Counted from the first letter of the stretch, positions 1-12,500 are shown. The stretch is 64,000 nt of DNA from Kitagawia praeruptora (GCA_037693485.1 CM075353.1:2118001-2182000); one strand, 5' to 3'. The notes: a model not told the origin generated them from the sequence alone. Translations and numbers: made by a program.

Positions 1-1197
1 CAATTTATCCAAGTAAAGGTATAAGATATCTTGCCTTGGTACTCAAGATGTGATAGAGCTTGCGACGATGTCGGTCCATCTTCCTTGATGTTTGTATGAC
101 CTTAACAAGCCTTCATTAGCCCTCAACTAGCCTTGGACAAGCGAGCTTTTTTGAACGAGGCTTCTAAATGAAAGTTGTAGAGCATCTTCACAGCTTTCGA
201 ACCATATAAAGAACACGAAATTTCATTGAGAAATGAGTGAGATATGGCCGTTTTTCTGAGCCCCTGTAAATCTGGCCGAGAATAGAAAGCTTGGTGGTGG
301 TGTTTTTGTTTTCTTTTTCTTGTTTTGTATAATGATATAATACATGTGATATTTATCTATATATTGGATGCTTCTCTTGATTTGTGTTGGCTAATTGTTA
401 TTGGTCCAAATGTCAACACCATATCAAGCAACTCCATTATTGGAAAAATGCAACTACACCATTCCTTTACTAGTTGACTTACAAATAAGTCACTTGTATA
501 TCTCTTTTTCCACCAATTGGATTCCCTTGTTGTCTTGTGAATAAAATTAATACGTTACAACTTATACTTTGCATATTATTGCTCTAATATGGCACAATAC
601 CTCGAACGAATATTAATTCCAACAACCCTTGTTTATTTCTTTTTATCTCAGAAAACGTTCTCCCGATTTCTCAAGCATTCTCTATTTCTCAATTCTAGGA
701 GTTTATTCTCAATCCTCTTTCTTTCTCATAATATATCCTTCCTTGGACTCTTAATATACCATATCCTTAATCCATGATTCGTTCGCTCAATCACTTAATC
801 TTGTTATAAAGCCTCAGCGGTTTCTAGAACGTTTGTTTCACTGTCTCAGTGGTTTTCGTTCCAATTTCCCAAATCAAATATAATAAAATTCTAAAATATT
901 AAATCCTCAAATCCTCAAATTTAATATCTCATTTCTTGAATATAATAATATATAATCCAGTGTCTGATCAAATATTACGCAAAATAGAAATTGGAATTTC
1001 TGAATTCCGATCATCTTTGCATACACTTATTTGCTCTGTAGATCACTAATATGACTTTAGAATATCCATCCTATGTCTCGTACATAGATGACATGAATTT
1101 TTTTTTCTTAATCCTCAAAATCACTATTCATCCACCAAAAACACTATTCACATATGGAAACACTATTCACGTATGGAAACACTATTCACGTATGCAC
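1..1197. other. Intergenic, AT-rich, no gene seen
   Basis: No convincing coding exon is visible. The stretch around 120-290 (growth of the type 'aatgaaagttgtagag...' followed by 'gagatatggccgttttt') resembles wording common in LTR-retrotransposon flanks of plants, but no LTR pair, primer-binding site or coding domain is present. A short direct repeat 'aacactattcac' with 'gtatgg' occurs three times at about 1140-1192. This is pattern recognition only. Confidence 0.4.
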
Positions 1198-2057
1198 TTA
1201 ATCCAAATAAGAAAAAGTTTTAATTCTACCAAAAATTTGGGTTCTTACATTTACACTCATGCTCACTAGTGTATCACTCTTATCTCTCATAGCTCCAACA
1301 TCCATGTGTACCTTCAAGGAAAATTCACCATAGCCCCTTCTAGAGAGGTCACTAATGGTGCAATGGGGTTTCGCAAATCCCCGATCCTCGTTGGACTCGT
1401 CAGACAAATCTGAGTCATAATCTACAAGTTCATAAAATTTTCCCTTTTTGTGGGTTTCAGAATTGAATTCTGAGAAGGTAAACAATGAAATCAAAACTTA
1501 GAATTAAAATCATGTTTCCTTCTAATGTCGGTGAAGACATCTCCTTGTTTAACTCATGTCGGACCCGTTACCCGCAGGATCCAAAGATGTTCCCTCTGGG
1601 GAGTTAGATAATGATCTTGTTGAATTTTGCATTGAGATCAATACCTTCTCTCGAGGTCTATGAAGACTCTTGGTTCATTAGATAACCTTAAACTTATAAT
1701 CCTAACCGTAATATGGTCGGAGTACAAGTTTCCGTCAATTCGTCCTTAGTGTGTGCAATCTCACTTTGTGCATATGAAGTACTTTAGTTTGTGTATGAGG
1801 TAGTGACTTACCAACAAATGCCCTGGCCGATAGGCGAATTTCAATAGACTCTTCCTGTTGAGAGAATGAATCCAGAGACTGTTTTATTGCCATTTTCTGC
1901 TTTGCATCCTTTTGGGAGAATGCAGGCGAGCTTACAGTTACCTCAAGTTGTATATGACTATTCTCCTTGAGAGGTAGAGCTGTGGGTTTACTATCCCTCA
2001 CATCCTTATTTGCTGCATCAAGTGCAGTTACTCCCTTATTGACCTCTAGTCCAATAG
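1198..2057 (-). pseudogene. Possible gene fragment with two exon-like blocks
   Basis: On the minus strand an open block at about 2057-1814 (lysine/serine-rich, ends in FVG before a good donor GTAAGT near 1813) is followed by a second block beginning after a TTCTCAG acceptor near 1467 and running to about 1260 (acidic, with YDSDLSDES). Both read like ordinary plant protein rather than random AT-rich translation, but I do not recognise a family, there is no start or stop exon, and the stretch between them has no gene signal. It could be the remnant of a gene or a fragment captured by a transposon. Confidence 0.3.
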
Positions 2058-5000
2058 GTTACTTCCACTTCAGGGGTAAGTTAGGATGTGTTTAGATTTG
2101 GATTTATAGTCCGGGATAGAAGTTGTTGGGTTTACAACCTCATGACTTTCAAATGTGAGAAAATTTCCACTAGGAACTGAACCTGCATCACAGAACAGAT
2201 AGAGCAACATAGAGATAGAATGCATTTAAAATATGTCACAACATTGAGTGAGAACATAAAGATAAAGATAGGAAGAGAGGGAGAGATACGAGGTCGAAGA
2301 GGGAGAGAGATAGAACGATAAAGATAGGGAGAGAGAGAGAGAGAGAGAGAGAGAGGTTGCGAGCAGAGAGAGAGAGAGACGGAGGCGGGCCGCCGGAGCC
2401 GCCCTGCTTCCGGTCGGTGGCCACCGCCTGTCGGTGGTGGTGGTGTTTGAGAGGGGGGTTTCTTTCTTTTGTTGTTGTGTGGGAAATTAATTGTGATAAT
2501 TTTGTTGTAATAAATTGAATAAGCAATAAAAATTAAAAATTTAATAATTTGATTGAATTGAGTTGGAATAAAAATAATAAAAATATTATATTGGATATTT
2601 AGTTGGGAGATAGAATAAAATGCTATTATAATTAGTTGAATATTAAAATGGGAAGAAAATTAGCAATTGTAAGATTTAATAAGGTAGAGAATATAGAAAT
2701 GGGTTTTCTTAAATAAAGAAAAGAAATGGAGATAATTCAATTGGAATTATTGGGACTAACCAAACTAAATTATTTTAAATTGTGAAAAGAGCTAAATTAT
2801 TTATTTAGTTAAGTATTAAATTGATAAGAAATTAGAGTGTGCGAGATTATTAGAAAAAAGAAGCTTCTTGATAGAATTTCACCTTGTTAAAAATCGAAAC
2901 AATAATTATGAAATTGAATTCGGATAAATCTTGGATTCTTGGATTATTTACTTGAGAGTAATAGTGGGTAATATTATTGTTCCTTTAAAATGGACTTAAT
3001 TGAATTAGATAATTTTCGACAATTTAAAAATAAAGAGAATGGTTACAAGCCGATTTAATTTAGAAGTGCGGAGCCAATAGTATATATAAAAATTTGAGAT
3101 TTGGTTATAAAATGGGTAATATAGATAATTATTGGAGATTTTGTACAAACCCTTTTTATTTAAATTATTCCAGATGTGTTGTTCACTAAATCATGTAGTG
3201 TTGCTTATTTAGGATTAAATAGAGACCGTAAGTTGAGAATTTCCCTTACAAATAATTAGACCGAGATCTTCCAAGTATAATTCTGTTTGGAATCTTATGA
3301 TCCCTTAAAGCCCGATTTATAAAAATTATTAGGAAAAGCAAATAGAGCCTCTATTTAATTTCATTTTATGAATAAGGCATAGATGAGACTTTTAACTTAC
3401 AAGAATATTTCCAATTACTTGTTCGAGAATTATTTGATTATCAAATGTCATGATTATTGGAACTACTTGACCCTACGTGATTAATTTCTTAATCGAGTAC
3501 TAAAATTATTTTGATAATTATTATAGAGCTTCCCTTTTCGAGAATTGAGACGTTTGCTTGCGGTTAGCACTCTTTTAATTATTTGGTAAATGTTAACGTC
3601 GAGATAGAGGCAAGTTCATTCCTACCCTAACTCTCGGAAACTTTGTATTTCTGTTCGTATTATTTCATTTATTGATTATTTTCGAGCTATCAATTATGAG
3701 ATTTATTTGATGCTCTTTATGATGCAATTATTTCTTTTGAGCATTATTTCTCGTTAAATATTACGATACTGTTAATTTAGTTTACTTACGAAATACATTC
3801 CCTATAAGCGTAGAAGCAATTTCGTTGCTATCGGGTCGGTCTCTTTAATTCGAGACGACTATTTATTTCGATTCAATGGAACTATTCTCATTCGTTCGAG
3901 ATAGTTAAGTTCATTCTCTCAGTCGGATTTATTATACAAATTCGACAACATTTATTGATTATCTTTTAATTGGTTCATCGTTCGAATCAATCAATAGGGA
4001 TTATGCAATTTAAATTTTGTTAGAGTTTTACTCTTGGATCGAATGAAAAATATTCTATTTAACGTTCATCAATTTGGAGTATTAAAATCATTCGAGTGGT
4101 ACTATTTGTTCAGTACGACTCATTATATTTCATTTTAAGACTATTCTCATTATTTCGAGATAGTTGCCTTTCTTGTCAAGGGTTGGCACTTTGTTCGTGT
4201 CAACCAATTTAAATGTGTTTATTGAGAGTTACATCAGTCCATTGTTCGGATTGGTGGTACATTGAGTAAAACTGGCAATCCGCCAGATCAATTAAATATT
4301 TTCCTATGAAGTTTATCTCAAAGGGTCAGTTCATTAAATGTTCGGGAATTCTGTATTCTACTGGTCAATTTTGGGAAAGAGGCCCATTTTAGAGAAAGAG
4401 AGACTTGTGTACCTTTACATGGACACAAGAATATTTTAGGCACTATGATGTCAGGGTTGATATAATCATCCACTATGATGCTAGCATTCATACTATATAT
4501 TATATTCGTTGATATCGTATTGTAGCCGTGATCGGGCGAAGTACGGTGTCATTGGAGGACGGTATTCCCGGTTGGATAGTTGATCGCCCCGCCGAGATAC
4601 CGAAAGGATGGAAGACCAGTTATTCAATTATCTTGAGTCATCAGAGTTTCACCAAACGTGTCTCTTGAGTATCTATTTTTGAGATGAGTCTTTTGAGTAT
4701 TTATTTTCGAGATGAGTCTTGAGTCAAAGTGTCAGATTTCTGATATCCGATTTTCATTTATATTTGGAGTATTTCTTTCGATAAATTTTACTGTATAATT
4801 ATGTACCGAGCAAGGAGAGAATTTGCTGAGCACCATAGTTGCTCACTCTTGCTTTACAACATTTGTTCAGCTGTCAAGATGGAGAAAGGCGAGACGTCCA
4901 GCCAGAGAAACAAAGGGAAGGAGAAAGCTCCAGGCTATGCTGACAAAGACTAGAATGGCCAACTGGAACCTTTTATATATTCTACCCTTGTAGATTTTTG

Positions 5001-5191
5001 ATAGACTTTATTCGGAGATGTAATAATCGTATTGTAATAAAGTGTGAGACCGATCTTAGATCTGTGGAGTGGGACTGTTATGCTCCGTTGTAATAAAGAT
5101 TTTATTATTATCGAGCTAACGTGTGTTGCAGGATGCTGAGACCTGGTGTGACGACCCGGGTCCCCGGATAGGGCGGATTTGGGGGCGTCAC
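2058..5191. mobile_element. Possible LTR-retrotransposon remnant (right LTR end near 5191)
   Basis: This 3-kb block has no long reading frame. It starts with a (GA)n-rich, locally GC-rich segment (2260-2460), and ends in 'TGTGACG...GGGCGTCACA' (5152-5191); a terminus of the type GGGCGTCACA is common in plant Ty3-gypsy LTRs. A short G/A-rich stretch near 4880-4950 could be leader or spacer. I found no second LTR, target duplication or pol domains, so this could equally be unrelated repeats. Confidence 0.3.
2327..2355. repeat. (GA)n microsatellite
   Basis: An almost pure GA run lies inside a purine-rich segment (2260-2400). It generates a spurious serine/leucine-rich reading frame on the minus strand (2236-2526), which should not be taken as a gene. 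Confidence 0.85.
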
Positions 5192-6179
5192 AACGGTCAT
5201 GATCTATTTGAGTTGAAGATTTAACGGTTTTGAATAGCTTGGTTAACCAAACTATAAACTACAAAAGATCTCTAGTTTGCTTATAATAATATAGTATAGA
5301 TATAGATAGTATAGATTGGAGAAAATGAAAATTTTAAATTTTGAAACAATTAGAAAAAATAACTAGATCATAGTTAAAATAAAGAAAAATAATTATTAAA
5401 TAATTTATCTCTTTCAACTCGATTACCTGTATCAAATCTAGAACTAATTGAATTAGCGCACAAAACTTATTAAGCACTCTCAAATAATATAATTGCATAA
5501 ATACATAAATTTTATGCTTGTGAAAGAAATATAATCAAATAGTTACTAACTTAATTCCAGTATTGCTGCTTGTTCTCTAAGAAGGAATTAAGGTTGGCCG
5601 GTATTAATTTAAAAGATATAATTTATTTCAATTCAAATGATCATTTATTTATATAATGATACCTTAAATTTTGTTAAATTTGTTTTTTTATTTCAGTTAA
5701 TAGCAATGAAAGAGGAAAATATTAATTTTATGAAAATGCAAAACTGATTTAGCTATTTTACATATACCTTAAACTTAAACTTAAGTGAGATCATGACCGC
5801 GGATAGAAGTGCTTGGAGGCGCCAGATCAGAGTGGTGGATTCTCCTTTAGGGAGCGGCTCTGTTGTTGAGAGCCTAAGAGTTGGTATATCTCGGTTAACG
5901 TTAGCTTAGTTTTTTCGGCTATTTCGTGCTCATTTTTCATTTTTCTATGGCTTCTGTTGTCTGGTTGTGCAATTTGCAGGGAGATTACCGTGGTGTCATT
6001 GTGGATCTAAGTGTCTTGCAGAGTGGAGTCATCATAGATCAGAGTGTGTCGAGAACGGAGTGGATAACCTCCGCGTAGGTAAGTCCCATGCGAACAAAGC
6101 CATGGGCTCAGGTATGACTGCGACCTGTTCCAAAAATTTATGAAGTATTTGTAAATATCACACACTATTTTTCTGTTGG
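5192..6179. other. Repeat-rich intergenic; possible retroelement ORF tail at 5794-5910
   Basis: Mostly AT-rich. From 5794 a short frame reads MTADRSAWRRQIRVVDSP and runs to a stop near 5908. The D-R-x-W-R pattern is typical of the end of plant LINE reverse-transcriptase polyproteins, but the frame is too short to assign. A second short spaced block (5980-6080) ends in a donor-like GTAAGT. No complete gene is visible. Confidence 0.3.
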
Positions 6180-6280
6180 ACACTAAGCTGAGGGTCTTCA
6201 CGGAAACAGCCTCCCTACCGTAAAAGTAGGGGCATGGTCTGCGTACATCCCACCCTCCCCAGACCCTGCTCTGTGCGGGA

Positions 6281-6493
6281 TAGGGATGGCAAAAAAACCC
6301 GATCCGACGGATACCCGATCCGATCCGATCCGTTTGGGTCTACCCGAACCCGATTTTTTGGATTTGGATTTGGATTTGGATCTTATTTTTGGACCCGAAA
6401 GAGTTTGGATCTGGATCTGGATCTTAGGTAACCCGATCCGAAACCCGACCCGAAACCCGAAACCCGATCCAAACCCGATCCGAACCCGAAACC

Positions 6494-6572
<79 letters not shown>

Positions 6573-7074
6573 TTTACATACATTTAATATTTATTATTAT
6601 TTAGCATATCATTTTATATATTTGAGATACATATCAAACAAATATACAAAATGATCACATATATATATATATATCCACAATTTTGATTTATTTATTCGAA
6701 TCACAATCTTATTTTTTTTATTGAAATTCTAATATATTTATATAAATACATATATATAATCTTTATTTTATTATCATTTTTAAATTTTATTTATAATATT
6801 CTATATTTTTTATGCAACTATAATATTTTTATATTTAAAATTTTAAATATATTTTTTCTTTTATGTTTTGCTTAATGTGATTATTTTAATTTTTGAATTT
6901 TGAATTAAAAACCCGATTTAGACCCGAATCCGATCCGAAACCCGATAAAACCCGAAGATTTGGATTTGGATCTTGATTTTCAAACCCGGATCCAGACCCG
7001 ATCCGATCCGAAAACTTTGGATTTGGATTTGGATTTGACCAAACCCGATCCGACCCGACCCGTTGTCATCCCTA
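6281..7074. mobile_element. hAT-type MITE (794 bp) with exact 8-bp target duplication
   Basis: Terminal inverted repeats TAGGGATGGCAA (6281) and TTGTCATCCCTA (ending 7074) differ at one base. The flanks are an exact 8-bp direct repeat GTGCGGGA (6273-6280 and 7075-7082), the target-site size of hAT transposons. Subterminal regions are dense in CCCGATCC / GGATTTGG motifs, which make open frames on both strands (6198-6654, 6960-7192) that are not genes. The middle is AT-rich with a TA microsatellite. It has no transposase, so it is non-autonomous. Confidence 0.85.
6496..6572. repeat. (TA)n / (CA)n microsatellite inside the hAT MITE
   Basis: A run of about 30 TA units is followed by a short CACA tract. 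It explains the tyrosine-isoleucine-rich reading frames on both strands here. Confidence 0.9.
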
Positions 7075-7115
7075 GTGCGGGATATACTGGGTATGTTTGG
7101 TTTGGTTTGGTTTTA

Positions 7116-7571
7116 CATATACCTAAAATAATATATAAGGTGCTACAACGTGAACAATGCTGGGTGATCAAGTGAACAATGTTGGGTGCCACGTGGCACT
7201 ACCATATGTCACTGCCACGTCAATAAATGATGACGTGGCACTACAACATGGCACTGCGTCACCCGAAATGAAAGAGTTTAACGGGAATTGTATTAATCGT
7301 CGGATATTATTGATAAAAAAATAGGAAGAAAGTGTTCTCGAACAATTTCCTGCAATTCCTCCTAATATGGAATGAGTAAAGAATCAAGGTACAAGTCTCG
7401 ATCTATTCAAAACGCACTTGTTTTTTTGATATCGGTTTCATTGATAGCAGAATATCCTGCCTCTATAAGGGTGCGCTAGCGCTTGACTATTAGAATCTCA
7501 AATAGGGACTCTATGTGTGGGTGCTCTGGCGGGGCCGTTAGATCATAATTGATTCAATGGTTTAGATTGAT
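7116..7571. other. Intergenic with ACGT-core palindrome cluster (7186-7240)
   Basis: No gene. The perfect 14-bp palindrome GTGCCACGTGGCAC lies at 7186-7199, and an inverted pair TGCCACGTCA / TGACGTGGCA at 7213-7222 and 7231-7240. These contain G-box/ABRE-type ACGT cores, known plant bZIP/bHLH sites, but the nearest start codon is over 2 kb away, so they may be part of a repeat. Confidence 0.4.
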
Positions 7572-7723
7572 TCTCTAGTATTCTTTATTGTTCTTTATAT
7601 AAGGGTGTTAATTAACATTCAAATAAAATAATATTTTTTTCTAAATAAAAATGTAAATAATATATTTATATTATTTAATTTATACAATTTATCGATCGGT
7701 GCGTAGCACGGGTAGAACGCTAG
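7572..7723 (+). mobile_element. Candidate mini-Helitron
   Basis: The right end has the canonical Helitron architecture: a short hairpin GTGC-GTA-GCAC (7699-7709), then about 10 nt, then CTAG (7720-7723) followed by T. A possible left end TCTCTAGTATTC begins at 7572 but is preceded by T rather than A, so the left boundary is uncertain and the true element may begin farther upstream. It has no coding capacity. Confidence 0.45.
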
Positions 7724-8303
7724 TATATGTAAAAGAAATCACATAATATATTTGGGTCCCCTGTATTAATCCCTTTATTTTATATTAATCCCTTTATTTT
7801 AATATAATGTGATATATGTTTTGGTTAAAAGTATTTTTGTATGATTTTCGTTTTTAATAATTATTTTATATATTAATTACAAACCTATATATTATTTTAA
7901 GTTAATAACATAAATTTTTAACTTAAATTTGTTGTTAATGGAATTTAACTTCGATATTATTTATCCTTGGATATTTAGTAAATTACTTAATATCAAATAT
8001 CTCTCAATATTAGATGTATCGATTCTCATCTATTTACTAAATTTTCAACTATGTTGTTTTTATTATAATTGAACCATTAGATAAAATTAAAAATAATTAT
8101 ATATTATTTATTTAATATAATTTGTTTAATATAGATGGATGTTACTTTATTTAATATATAGAATATAGAATAGAATACATCAATGAGAAACTTTTGACTT
8201 CAAAGTAAATAAAACTTTTATAATATAGTAGTATCTCTTATTATCTCCCCTCCTCTTTCTCTCATATAAATAAAATATACTAATAAAACTATTTATAAAT
8301 AAT
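7724..8303. other. Intergenic, very AT-rich, no gene seen
   Basis: Only short AT-rich frames. The phrase 'ATTAATCCCTTTATTTTA' is repeated in tandem at about 7769-7802. Nothing else is recognisable. Confidence 0.5.
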
Positions 8304-9391
8304 AACTATACTATTATATAAAAACCGAAACATTAAAAGTTTGGTTGGTACGATACCTATTGATTTTACTTATTTACCTTATTTAATTACAGATAAAATC
8401 CCTCTTAATAACTAATAAATTTCCTTTTACCTAATCAATTACCTTTTTCAGCCAAAACACGTTACCTTTTTTCTTTTATGTAACTAAAATATCTTCTTTT
8501 TTTTTCCAAATTATATTATGTGTGATTCTATTTAATAAAATAAAATAATAATATTATAATACTAATAATTACCGATTACTTTTTTCAGCTAAAACGTATT
8601 ATCTTTTCCATAATTAAAATTCCTTTTTTTATAGAAATATCACGGACAACATTAATTTCTCACTTTCAAAAGACTACGATCAATTTCATTTAGTAAAATA
8701 ACTTAAATTAAATTATAATTACTATAAACTAATCAATTACCTTTTCACCTAAAACATGTCACCCTTTTAATTTTCACATTACCTTTTTCATTTTCTCTAA
8801 CTAAAATATCTTTTTTTCAATTACCTCACGGGTTGTTCTATTTAATAAAATAAAATAACAATATTATAATATTAATAATTAATCAATTAATTTTTTCAGC
8901 TAAAACGTATCATCTTTTCTATATTTTCTAACTAAAATTCATATGTTTCTAAAAATATCACAGGCAACATTAATTTCTCCTTTTCTAAAAACATTTTGAG
9001 CAATTTTATTTAGTAAAATAACATTGTTAAATTATAATTACTATAAACTAATCAATTACCTTTTTCACCTAAAACATGTTTCCTTTTTAATTTTCTGTAA
9101 CTAAGATCTTTCCTTTTCCAATTAAATCATGGGCATTCTATTTATTAAAATTAAAAAATAATTTATAATTACTTATAATTAATCGATTATCTTTTTCAAC
9201 TAAAATTTATCATCTTTTCAATATTTTGTAACTAAAATTCTTCTTTCATAGAATTATCACGGATAACATTTACATAATTATTATCAAATTATCTTATTTA
9301 AAAATTTAAATCTCCAAAATTTATATTTTTAAAAAATTAATTCAATTAATAAAAAATCATATAATAAGAAATCCGTACAATTTTAAGCTAG
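8304..9391 (+). mobile_element. Helitron-like unit built of ~150/300-bp tandem repeats
   Basis: The left end (about 8307, TATACTATTATATAAAA then ACCGAAAC) resembles the left ends of common non-autonomous plant Helitrons, and the right end is CTAG (9388-9391) followed by T, after 'CCGTACAATTTTAAG'. The hairpin expected before CTAG is not clear, so the call is tentative. The interior is non-coding tandem repeats (see next entry). The right end is only 126 bp upstream of the HERP-like start codon. Confidence 0.4.
8433..9270 (+). repeat. Dimeric tandem repeat, ~300-bp period of two ~150-bp subunits
   Basis: The anchor AATCAATTACC recurs at 8433, 8731 and 9050. A related half-unit with TTTTTCAGCTAAAACGTAT-type sequence recurs at about 8574, 8879 and 9180. 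The two subunit types alternate, giving three ~300-bp dimers that have diverged from each other. AT-rich and non-coding. Confidence 0.7.
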
Positions 9392-9517
9392 TATTTATAA
9401 AATTTGCGGGAAAAAAAGGGAAAATACACGTACAAGAAAGTATAGGACGACGACATGAATAAAATAAAAAAACGCACACACACATTCACATTCATCCAAC
9501 TGAGAGAGAAAAAGAAA

Positions 9518-12500
9518 ATGATGAAAACAGGGATTCAAGAGGCAGCTGTAGGTGATGAGCATACCCAGGTCTTTAATTTCATGCCTTTTTTTATCTTCAA
9601 TTCTCATTTTTTATTTTTGTATTAACCACTTGTATAGATCAAGTTTAGATTTTTATGTTCTAGTTGCAGAATTTTTTTCAAGATTGATTTAGAAAATTGT
9701 GTAATTACATGTTATGTGATGATGATATATGCAAGTAAAGTTTTTTTAATTTCTATCTAGTGAATTGGGTTTATAATGATATATCAAGTTCTATGATCTG
9801 AATTCTTGAATCTAGGTTGGCTGTTTTGGTTTCTTGATTTTAGTAATAGGATTGGGATATCGGAATTAAGTTCGTTGTTTCGTGGGAAGCAGTTGGTTTT
9901 TTTAGGAATTGGATATTGGAATTTGAGTTGGGTTTTCGGGTTTTGAAGCAGTTGGTTTTTTTAGGATCTGATTGTTGGACTTTGAGCTGGGTTTGCATTT
10001 TTGTGTAGCATTTGGTTTTTTAGGATCGGAATGTTGGAATTTGAGCTGGGTGTTTTGTTTTTGGAAGTAGTTGATATCTTAGGGTCTGAATATCGGAATT
10101 TAAGTTGGTATTTTGTTTCTTGCTAGTGTAGTAGAATCATATTGTATGATATGATAGAGATTCAGAATTGTAGTATGTGCGTATATATCTTAGCTAAAAG
10201 TATGATTTATTTAGTGTAGGAGTTTTTCAGAAGTTTATACGGGATCTTTTAATATGAGATTGGGAGTTAGTGGACTGGTCCTTGAAGCAATTATAAGGTT
10301 GAGGGAAGATACAAAGGACAACACTTTCTTTACGGAGCAAGGTTCTTTTTTACTAATAGGAATTAATTGTTATTTTGTCATCAAATGCAATTATTTTAGC
10401 ATAGCCTCCTCGACTGTTGGAGGAACGGAAAGAACAAATTCAAAAATATCCGAATCTATTAGCTTAATATGTTAGTCTTTAGCGGCAAAGCATTAAAAGC
10501 TAGTCCAAATAATATGAGAAATTTTAATTTTGACTCTTGAGTATACAACTATGAAATATCAGTGAATCGTGTGGATCGATGACTAGTTCAACCTATTTTC
10601 TGGTTTTCACTGCTACTAGCGTATGGCTGTCCAGTTTTTTATTTAAAGGTCTAATTGCTCTTACTCTCTCTGTATGTATCATGTATGTGTGAAAAAACTG
10701 AAACAGGTGATGACTGATACAATGTGTTTCCAGAGAAACATGTTAAATAAAGTTCAGAGCAGTTAAAATATTCCCTGAAAAATAAAAATGACTTGAATTT
10801 CCTTATTTGGAAGGATGAATTTAAATTGGGATCAACCAGATTTCATTGATAATCATCCTAAACACCAAATAACAATCCCAGTTAATATAGTCAAATATAT
10901 GGCTACACAATAATATTAATCATATAAATATTTTCTTGTTCACATTCTTCTCTCCTTTAAAAAAAAAGGTTGTCTATGTGTTGTATAAGTTAAGAGTTAG
11001 AATTCACATATGACGGAATACATATAATGCTCCCTTGCCTTACTTTTTTTATTTGGGTGCAATCTACATCATCTGTACTTTGTTTATCAGGATCTCCTTC
11101 AGAAATCCATGTCACTGTGGCAGCTATTCTGAGTAATAATAATATGTAATTTTTACTTTATTGTCTCAGGTGCCTCCTTTAGGTGGCTCCCCTGCACCGA
11201 ATGGAAGTATGCAGATGTTTCCAGTTATGTATCCAGTACTTATTCTTCCTTTGCAGCAAGGTCAAGATCAAGTGAACCGTAGAGGAGGTCTTTATGCTGT
11301 TCCTACATATCCTTTTATGGGACCCATGTCGGCGTTTCCACCCACCACTCTTATTCCCTTTACATACAATGTACCGACGTAAGACATCCTCAATTTCTCG
11401 TATACTTATATGCTTTGAATTTGTCAAAAGGTGATAGAACTACTTGATTAAAATCAGTGGTAAAGTAGCTCTATAAATAACATATCATTGTATTGTAGTA
11501 ATATCACTATATCAGGACGAGGTTGGTATTTGTAATATTCAACATTTTGAAATTAGATGATGGCGAATATAATGGTGATAAATCAAACATGAACTTTATG
11601 TCTAGGCCAGTAGGCCGCCCATAAGTGAATGGATAATAGGGCTTTTCACTTTGTTGGAGAAGTCTAATTTTTAATAAGATTGTATTTTGCTGCATTTTTG
11701 TTCCAGGGGTGGACCAACTTCTGAGGCTGCACAATTGGGTGGGGAGCAAGGCCAAGTAAGACAACAAGAACAACAGCAGCAACAACCCGGACAACAAAGA
11801 CAGGTTGTAGTAAGAAGATTTCAGATTGCATTTCAGATTGACTTGTTTCTCATCTTAAAGCTGGCAGCTGTAATCTTTCTATTTAACCAAGATGGTTCGA
11901 AACAGAGGCTTTTCCTTCTCGTGTTTTTTGCTGCACTAATATATCTGTAAGTTGTTAGTCCCGGATCCTCCCCCCTCCCCCCAAAACACACACACAAGAA
12001 GTGTGATAACATGAAGTATCAATCGCTTTACTTTGGTTGCCTGCAGGTACCAAACTGGAGCTCTTGCACCATTGGTTCGATGGCTATCACAAGGTATGCA
12101 GAGAGCAGCTGCACCTCCCCAACCACCAAGGCCAGCTGTTAGGCCTGATAACATTCCTCCTTTTGAAAGACAAGGGAATGGGGATGCTGCTTTGGCAGGT
12201 ATGTCTCAATAACTGAAAAGCACGACTAGGACCAATCCTGATTTAAACCTATTTAAGGTTCCTGCATGTTCAGTATTATCCCAGTGTATAGTATGTCTGC
12301 CTCTCAGTATTTTACAAAAAACAGTACAGGGATTTCTCAGTGTGAAGGAAAGATTTCTTTTTGTTTTTTGAAGATGAAAATAACATTGGTTCTTTTAACT
12401 TCTAAGGGATGATACTACACAATTCCTTTTGTTACAAAAGAAAAACAATACAATTGTTTTCGTTAAAGGAAAGGGACATCAAACTTTTGTACCTAACACT

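Larger units (their letters stand above)
6180..7115 (+). mobile_element. SINE-type 3' domain, split by a hAT MITE
   Basis: The segment from 'GGAAACAGCCTCCCTACC' (about 6202) through 'GGTCTGCGTACATCCCACCC' and 'CCCCAGACCC' matches the widely shared 3' domain of plant tRNA-derived SINEs (TS-like group). It is interrupted after GTGCGGGA at 6280 and resumes at 7083 with 'TATACTGGGTATG' and a TTTGG-repeat tail ending near 7115. The 5' tRNA-like part (A and B boxes) is not evident upstream, so the copy is 5'-truncated or diverged. Family identity is from memory of the consensus. Confidence 0.6.

Noticed and set aside
2236..2526. 96-codon minus-strand frame rich in Ser/Leu
   Set aside because: Produced by the (GA)n microsatellite; no start context or domain.
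6198..6654. Several overlapping frames on both strands
   Set aside because: Repetition of CCCGATCC-type subterminal motifs and TA repeat in a hAT MITE.
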